This document shows positions 6,893 to 9,178 of a stretch of DNA of 9,178 nucleotides, piece after piece. The stretch spans positions 1-9,178 of the forward strand of contig CAYLUS010000059.1 of NCBI GenBank assembly GCA_964386975.1, in the 5' to 3' direction. This DNA comes from UBA6136 sp964386975 (GTDB lineage Bacteria > Pseudomonadota > Gammaproteobacteria > Methylococcales > Methylococcaceae). Below the pieces are notes generated by a model that was given only the letters and a program-made list of their open reading frames with translations, was not told where the DNA came from and searched no databases. The translations under genes were made by a program, and so were the position numbers. Numbering within the stretch: position 1 is the stretch's first letter; every line of letters starts with the position of its first letter.

Positions 6893-7173
6893 TCGGAACC
6901 GAATAATTCGCGGTGCTTTTCGACGGCTCGGTGGAGGGCTGCATTTGGTTCAGGCGGGTTGAAAAGGCTCTCAGCAAAAAGTCGCTGGTCCTCCAGTGAA
7001 AGGCGAATCACTTCGGTACTTTCGATAGCCTGCCGTGCAGCCTCACTTGAGGCCGCTACGACAAAATCAGTCAGAGTCCGTCCCTGCAGTTCAGCAGCAC
7101 GTTTTAGTATCGCATGCACATGAATAGGCAGGCGGGCTTCAAGTCGAGCTGTAGGTGGCTTCTGTTCTTTCAT
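6889..7173 (-). CDS. DUF1778 ribbon-helix-helix antitoxin, TacA-like
   Basis: 94-residue antitoxin of the GNAT toxin encoded just downstream. Residues 7-50 form the ribbon-helix-helix DNA-binding part (TARLEARLPIHVHAILKRAA, then GRTLTDFVV). The C-terminal half, with IRLSLEDQRLFAESLFNPP and ending HRELFGSE, is the toxin-clamping part typical of the family. I chose ATG 7173 because the family pattern starts here and a perfect TATAAT ends 6 bases upstream. That spacing would put the transcript start at or next to the ATG, making it leaderless; there is no ribosome site. An in-frame ATG at 7251, overlapping the DUF433 stop, would add 26 residues of unknown kind. Confidence 0.9.
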   Translation of the reverse strand: MKEQKPPTARLEARLPIHVHAILKRAAELQGRTLTDFVVAASSEAARQAIESTEVIRLSLEDQRLFAESLFNPPEPNAALHRAVEKHRELFGSE

Positions 7174-7179
7174 GTGTCG

Positions 7180-7198
7180 ATTATACGGCAATATGCCG
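7180..7198 (-). promoter_or_regulatory. Promoter -10 and dyad of the DUF1778-GNAT operon
   Basis: On the minus strand TATAAT (7185-7180) is a perfect -10 box placed 6 bases before the antitoxin ATG. Directly upstream CGGCA-TAT-TGCCG (7198-7186) is a perfect 5-bp inverted repeat filling the spacer. Ribbon-helix-helix antitoxins repress their own promoter by binding such short dyads. No good -35 is visible. Confidence 0.5.
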
Positions 7199-7240
7199 GA
7201 AGGAGCGTGCCTGTAATCCTCAGGAACAGTAATATCTGGT

Positions 7241-7474
7241 TCAGCGGTCATTTGAACGATTGCTATCAATAACGTCTCTAAAGGCGTACGCCAAACAAGC
7301 GAAGATATCCTCATGCGACAAATCCTCGAAATCAGCCAGTGTCTCTTCGTTGGTCATGCCACTCGCCAGAAGTTCAAGTAATGTCTCAACTGGATATCGC
7401 AGCCCTCTAACGCATGGCTTTCCATGACAAATAGAAGGATCAATTGTGATTCTCTCGATCAATGCCTCTCTCAT
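7241..7474 (-). CDS. DUF433 family protein, antitoxin-like, without partner toxin
   Basis: 77-residue DUF433 protein. The pattern ITIDPSICHGKPCVRGLRYPVETLLELLASGM followed by DFEDLSHEDIFACLAYA is typical: a small winged-helix-like domain found in VapB45-type antitoxins. These are normally followed by a DUF5615 PIN-like toxin, but here the next gene is the DUF1778 antitoxin and no such toxin is present. A strong GGAGG lies about 7 bases before ATG 7474, and the traH stump stop codon sits directly against that site. It may be an orphan antitoxin, or a regulator recruited into the neighbouring module. Confidence 0.85.
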   Translation of the reverse strand: MREALIERITIDPSICHGKPCVRGLRYPVETLLELLASGMTNEETLADFEDLSHEDIFACLAYAFRDVIDSNRSNDR

Positions 7475-7485
7475 CTGCCCCTCCT

Positions 7486-7617
7486 TTAAGCTGTTGGGTT
7501 GGTGGCGTTGGTCCTAGCTCCGAACATGGAGTCCATCTCCTGCTGCAGGCCTGCATAACAGGGATGCATTGCAATAGTCATCAGGAAGCTCAGAGTTCTG
7601 ATTAGGTAATTTTCCAA
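7486..7617 (-). pseudogene. traH: traH 5' stump, 43 codons with signal peptide
   Basis: A reading frame starts with TTG 7617, preceded by GGAGG 6 bases upstream, and ends at TAA 7488-7486. It encodes 43 residues: a signal peptide (ENYLIRTLSFLMTIAMHPCYA) followed by GLQQEMDSMFGARTNATNP. The segment after cleavage resembles the mature start of TraH, an F-type conjugation pilus-assembly protein of over 400 residues (a short helix, then NVTNP-like sequence). The rest of traH is absent and DUF433 follows at once. It lies directly downstream of the traF remnant, in the order expected for F-type transfer operons. It may still be translated as a secreted peptide or act as a leader for the downstream genes. 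Confidence 0.65.
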
Positions 7618-7671
7618 GGTTGTCCTCCTGCACGTGCTGCGCCCTGAAGATGGCTGATGAACGCGGCTGAA

Positions 7672-8305
7672 TCAGAGGGTAATCCTTCTGTCGTCAGTAA
7701 GATTGAAGTGATCAGTGATCAGACCTTCCGAATGCGCTACGGTCAGAATGCGATTTGTCAGATCATCTAGCGAGAGAATGCCTTGAGACAGCTGGAGCAC
7801 CTTTCTCGGGGGATTCAGAAGGAAGAGGGAAGGTGTAGCTTGAACCCCGAGTTGTTCTGCCTGACCTTTGTCGTGGTGAAACTCTGAGTAGAGTCCCCCG
7901 GGCATGGGGGGGGCCGTCCAATGACGCCGGGTAAACCTCAAATCCATACCGATCTTCCAGGACCTTCAGAAGCGGGGCCTGAAGGTGGCAGTAAGTGCAG
8001 TCGGAGCGGAAGAAGAAAAGGATGCCTGTCGATTTCGCGATGAGGGACAGCGAATCTTGACTGGTTTTTGAAGCCTCTCGGTTCGCAGCCTTGACCGCGG
8101 ATTAGGAGATCGGACGTCGAACGTTCTCGTCCAGCCGTGGATCCGAGATCACGACTTCATGAGCCACATCGGTAAACCGATGGGCCTTGTCCATCATTAC
8201 TCGTTGAAGATAAAAGTAGGCAGCAACATTTTCAGGCGAGGGCACATCAATGGCCTGATCACGATACTTTTCCAGGTTCTTTCGAAGCCAGGCCACTGAA
8301 AGAGG
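7672..8305 (-). pseudogene. traF: traF remnant (conjugal pilus assembly, thioredoxin-like), disrupted three ways
   Basis: TraF is a periplasmic thioredoxin-fold protein needed for F-type pilus assembly. The minus strand from 8305 reads PLSVAWLRKNLEKYRDQAID, then ENVAAYFYLQRVMMDKA and DPRLDENVRRPIS. A TAA follows (8104-8102), after which the same frame continues (SAVKAANREASK) through FFFRSDCTYCHLQAP, with CxxC at 7999-7988, to VYPASLDG. At a run of eight Cs (plus-strand G7906-7913) the frame shifts. The other frame continues PMPGGLYSEFHHDKGQAEQLGV, then ATPSLFLLN, and ends at 7672. The 5' part is missing where the IS66 element begins. With a TAA fixed to sense and one C fewer, the domain would be whole from the IS boundary onward. 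Confidence 0.85.
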
Positions 8306-8388
8306 GTAAGCAGCCAACGGACACACATTCCCATCTGAATCCCTGATCTCCAGACTTCCCCCATCGAACTTAACTGATGGAGGAAGAG

Positions 8389-8709
8389 ATGACCCGAGCC
8401 GACCGTCGACGCCATGTGGATGCCTGGCGGGCCAGTGATTTAACGCGGGAGGAATACTGTTCCCGGAATGGGATCGTACTCAGCTCCTTTGTCCGCTGGA
8501 TCCGGGACTATGCGCATCTGGTTGATCCCGCGCCCAAACTCCATGCAACGGTTTCGCTGCTGCCGGTCAAGGTACAGCCCTCGGTACCGGTTACGCCTTC
8601 ATCTTCCTCCCCGTCTCTGGAGCTGAGATCCCCCTCTGGGTTTGTCTGGACGTTTGGATCCTCGATGGATCCTGCCTGGGTGGCCGAGATGGTCCGGAGG
8701 ATCGGATGA
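8389..8709 (+). CDS. tnpA: IS66 accessory protein TnpA
   Basis: 106-residue IS66 OrfA. The N-terminal helix-turn-helix reads RADRRRHVDAWRASDLTREEYC, followed by SRNGIVLSSFVRWIRDY; a proline/serine-rich linker follows, then a short conserved tail. The protein is needed for IS66 transposition and presumably binds DNA. I place the start at ATG 8389, with GGAGGA spaced 5-6 bases upstream. The earlier ATG at 8377 overlaps that ribosome site. The TGA stop overlaps the tnpB ATG (ATGA). Confidence 0.88.
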   Translation: MTRADRRRHVDAWRASDLTREEYCSRNGIVLSSFVRWIRDYAHLVDPAPKLHATVSLLPVKVQPSVPVTPSSSSPSLELRSPSGFVWTFGSSMDPAWVAEMVRRIG

Positions 8710-9047
8710 TTTCGCATGAAGGCGCCCTCTGGCTGGTCCGTGATCCTGTAGATATGCGCAAGGGGATTGAAGGCTTATCGGCCGTGGTCCGGGTAGCGCT
8801 TGAAAAGAACCCCTGTACCGAGGGTGCCTTCATTTTCAGGAACCGCTCCGGCAATCGAATGAAATTACTGGTGTGGGATGGCACTGGGGTTTGGGTCTGC
8901 CAAAGACGTCTGCATCAGGGGCGTTTCAGTTGGCCCATGGAGGGCGATAGGGTTTTCACGCTGGGCCATGACGAGTGGGAATGGCTGTTTCGGGGAGCGG
9001 ACTGGCAGCGGCTTCATGCGCGTCCCTCGGCGGCTTGGGAGGAGTGA
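8706..9047 (+). CDS. tnpB: IS66 accessory protein TnpB (Orf2)
   Basis: 113 residues, the usual length for IS66 TnpB. Family blocks are present in order: LVRDPVDMRKGIEGLSAVV (10-28), GAFIFRNRSGNRMKLLVWDG (40-59) and RRLHQGRFSWP (67-77). It is required for transposition in studied IS66 elements, though its biochemical role is unclear. GGAGG lies 6 bases before the ATG, and the start overlaps the tnpA stop by 4 bases, so the pair is translationally coupled. Confidence 0.95.
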   Translation: MISHEGALWLVRDPVDMRKGIEGLSAVVRVALEKNPCTEGAFIFRNRSGNRMKLLVWDGTGVWVCQRRLHQGRFSWPMEGDRVFTLGHDEWEWLFRGADWQRLHARPSAAWEE

Positions 9048-9074
9048 TTTATGGGCTTAGAAATGACCTGATTA

Positions 9075-9127
9075 TCCATGTAAATCATGGAGATAGCGTT
9101 GGCCATGGGGTATAATAAGCCCCATGG
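9075..9127 (+). promoter_or_regulatory. Promoter and double inverted repeat before IS66 tnpC
   Basis: TCCATG (9075-9080)/CATGGA (9086-9091) is one perfect hairpin. CCATGGGG (9103-9110)/CCCCATGG (9120-9127) is a second perfect 8-bp inverted repeat with TATAATAAG as its 9-base spacer. The TATAAT (9111-9116) has TGGAGA (9088-9093) 17 bases upstream as a fair -35. The tnpC ATG lies in the right arm. Confidence 0.5.
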
Positions 9128-9178
9128 ATTTCCGCGCATTTCTTCAGGAACACAACGCCTCCCCCGAGATTTCGGAGG
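9124..9178 (+). CDS. tnpC: IS66 transposase TnpC, N-terminal end only
   Basis: An open frame starts with ATG 9124 (MDFRAFLQEHNASPEISE) and runs off the window. Its position after tnpA and tnpB is that of the DDE transposase of IS66 elements, but too little is visible to see any motif. There is no ribosome site; a TATAAT ends 7 bases before the ATG, which would give a leaderless or nearly leaderless transcript. Confidence 0.6.
   Translation, partial: MDFRAFLQEHNASPEISE

Larger units (their letters stand above)
8306..9178 (+). mobile_element. IS66-family insertion sequence, left part
   Basis: The element carries the three-gene layout tnpA-tnpB-tnpC. Its left end is placed at 8306 because GTAAGCAGCC begins there, resembling the GTAAGCG-type termini of the IS66 family, and because recognisable traF sequence begins exactly on the other side. 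The 8 bases GAAAGAGG (8298-8305) are the predicted target duplication. The right end lies outside the window, so neither the second repeat nor the duplication can be confirmed. Confidence 0.75.

Noticed and set aside
8306..8326. GTG-initiated frame fusing IS sequence to the traF fragment (VCPLAAYPLSVAW).
   Set aside because: The upstream residues come from the IS66 end; there is no ribosome site and the frame ends at the TAA after 74 codons.
8197..8415. 72-codon minus-strand frame spanning the IS boundary.
   Set aside because: It is a shadow frame of traF and antisense to tnpA; the traF-like sequence is in the neighbouring frame.
1..9178. CRISPR array, tRNA or rRNA gene.
   Set aside because: No regularly spaced direct repeats and no cloverleaf or rRNA-like sequence were seen on either strand by reading.

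Overview
The window is about 9.2 kb of bacterial DNA at intermediate GC. It has a chromosomal-looking left half and an eroded mobile-element right half. F-type conjugation gene remnants (traF, traH), an IS66-family element, an NhaR-like regulator and a leadered glutathione peroxidase point to a Gram-negative host, such as Proteobacteria or Nitrospirota. I cannot fix the genus from sequence alone.

Left half (1-5076). The first 2.3 kb is one uninterrupted reading frame on the minus strand: phosphoenolpyruvate carboxylase (ppc), whose C-terminus lies beyond position 1. It is easy to miss because its stop codon is outside the window. Divergent from it is an NhaR-type LysR regulator (2511-3425). 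Converging on the regulator is a Cys-type glutathione peroxidase with a signal peptide (3548-4111, minus). A C-factor-like short-chain dehydrogenase follows (4369-5076, minus).

Right half (5077-9178). A VapBC-type toxin-antitoxin pair (AbrB antitoxin and PIN toxin, plus strand) sits behind an 8-bp inverted repeat. Next to it, on the minus strand, is the C-terminal end of a dead tyrosine recombinase. It carries a +1 frameshift, and the catalytic Tyr position reads His. Also on the minus strand is a second toxin-antitoxin pair, a DUF1778 ribbon-helix-helix antitoxin with a TacT-like GNAT acetyltransferase. Its promoter places the antitoxin ATG about at the transcription start. Upstream of that pair, in transcription order, come a DUF433 antitoxin-like gene without its usual toxin, a 43-codon stump of traH, and a decayed traF. 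The traF remnant has an in-frame TAA and a C8-tract frameshift, and its 5' side is cut off by an IS66-family element whose left end I place at 8306.

Interpretation. The right half reads as a conjugative element that lost its transfer genes while its toxin-antitoxin modules stayed intact. The traH stump still has a strong ribosome site and a signal peptide. Its stop abuts the DUF433 ribosome site, so it may now act as a leader peptide for the antitoxin-like genes. The most unusual points are that leader arrangement, two putative leaderless promoters (DUF1778 antitoxin and IS66 TnpC), each with an inverted repeat in or around the core promoter, and several perfect inverted repeats upstream of the intact genes.
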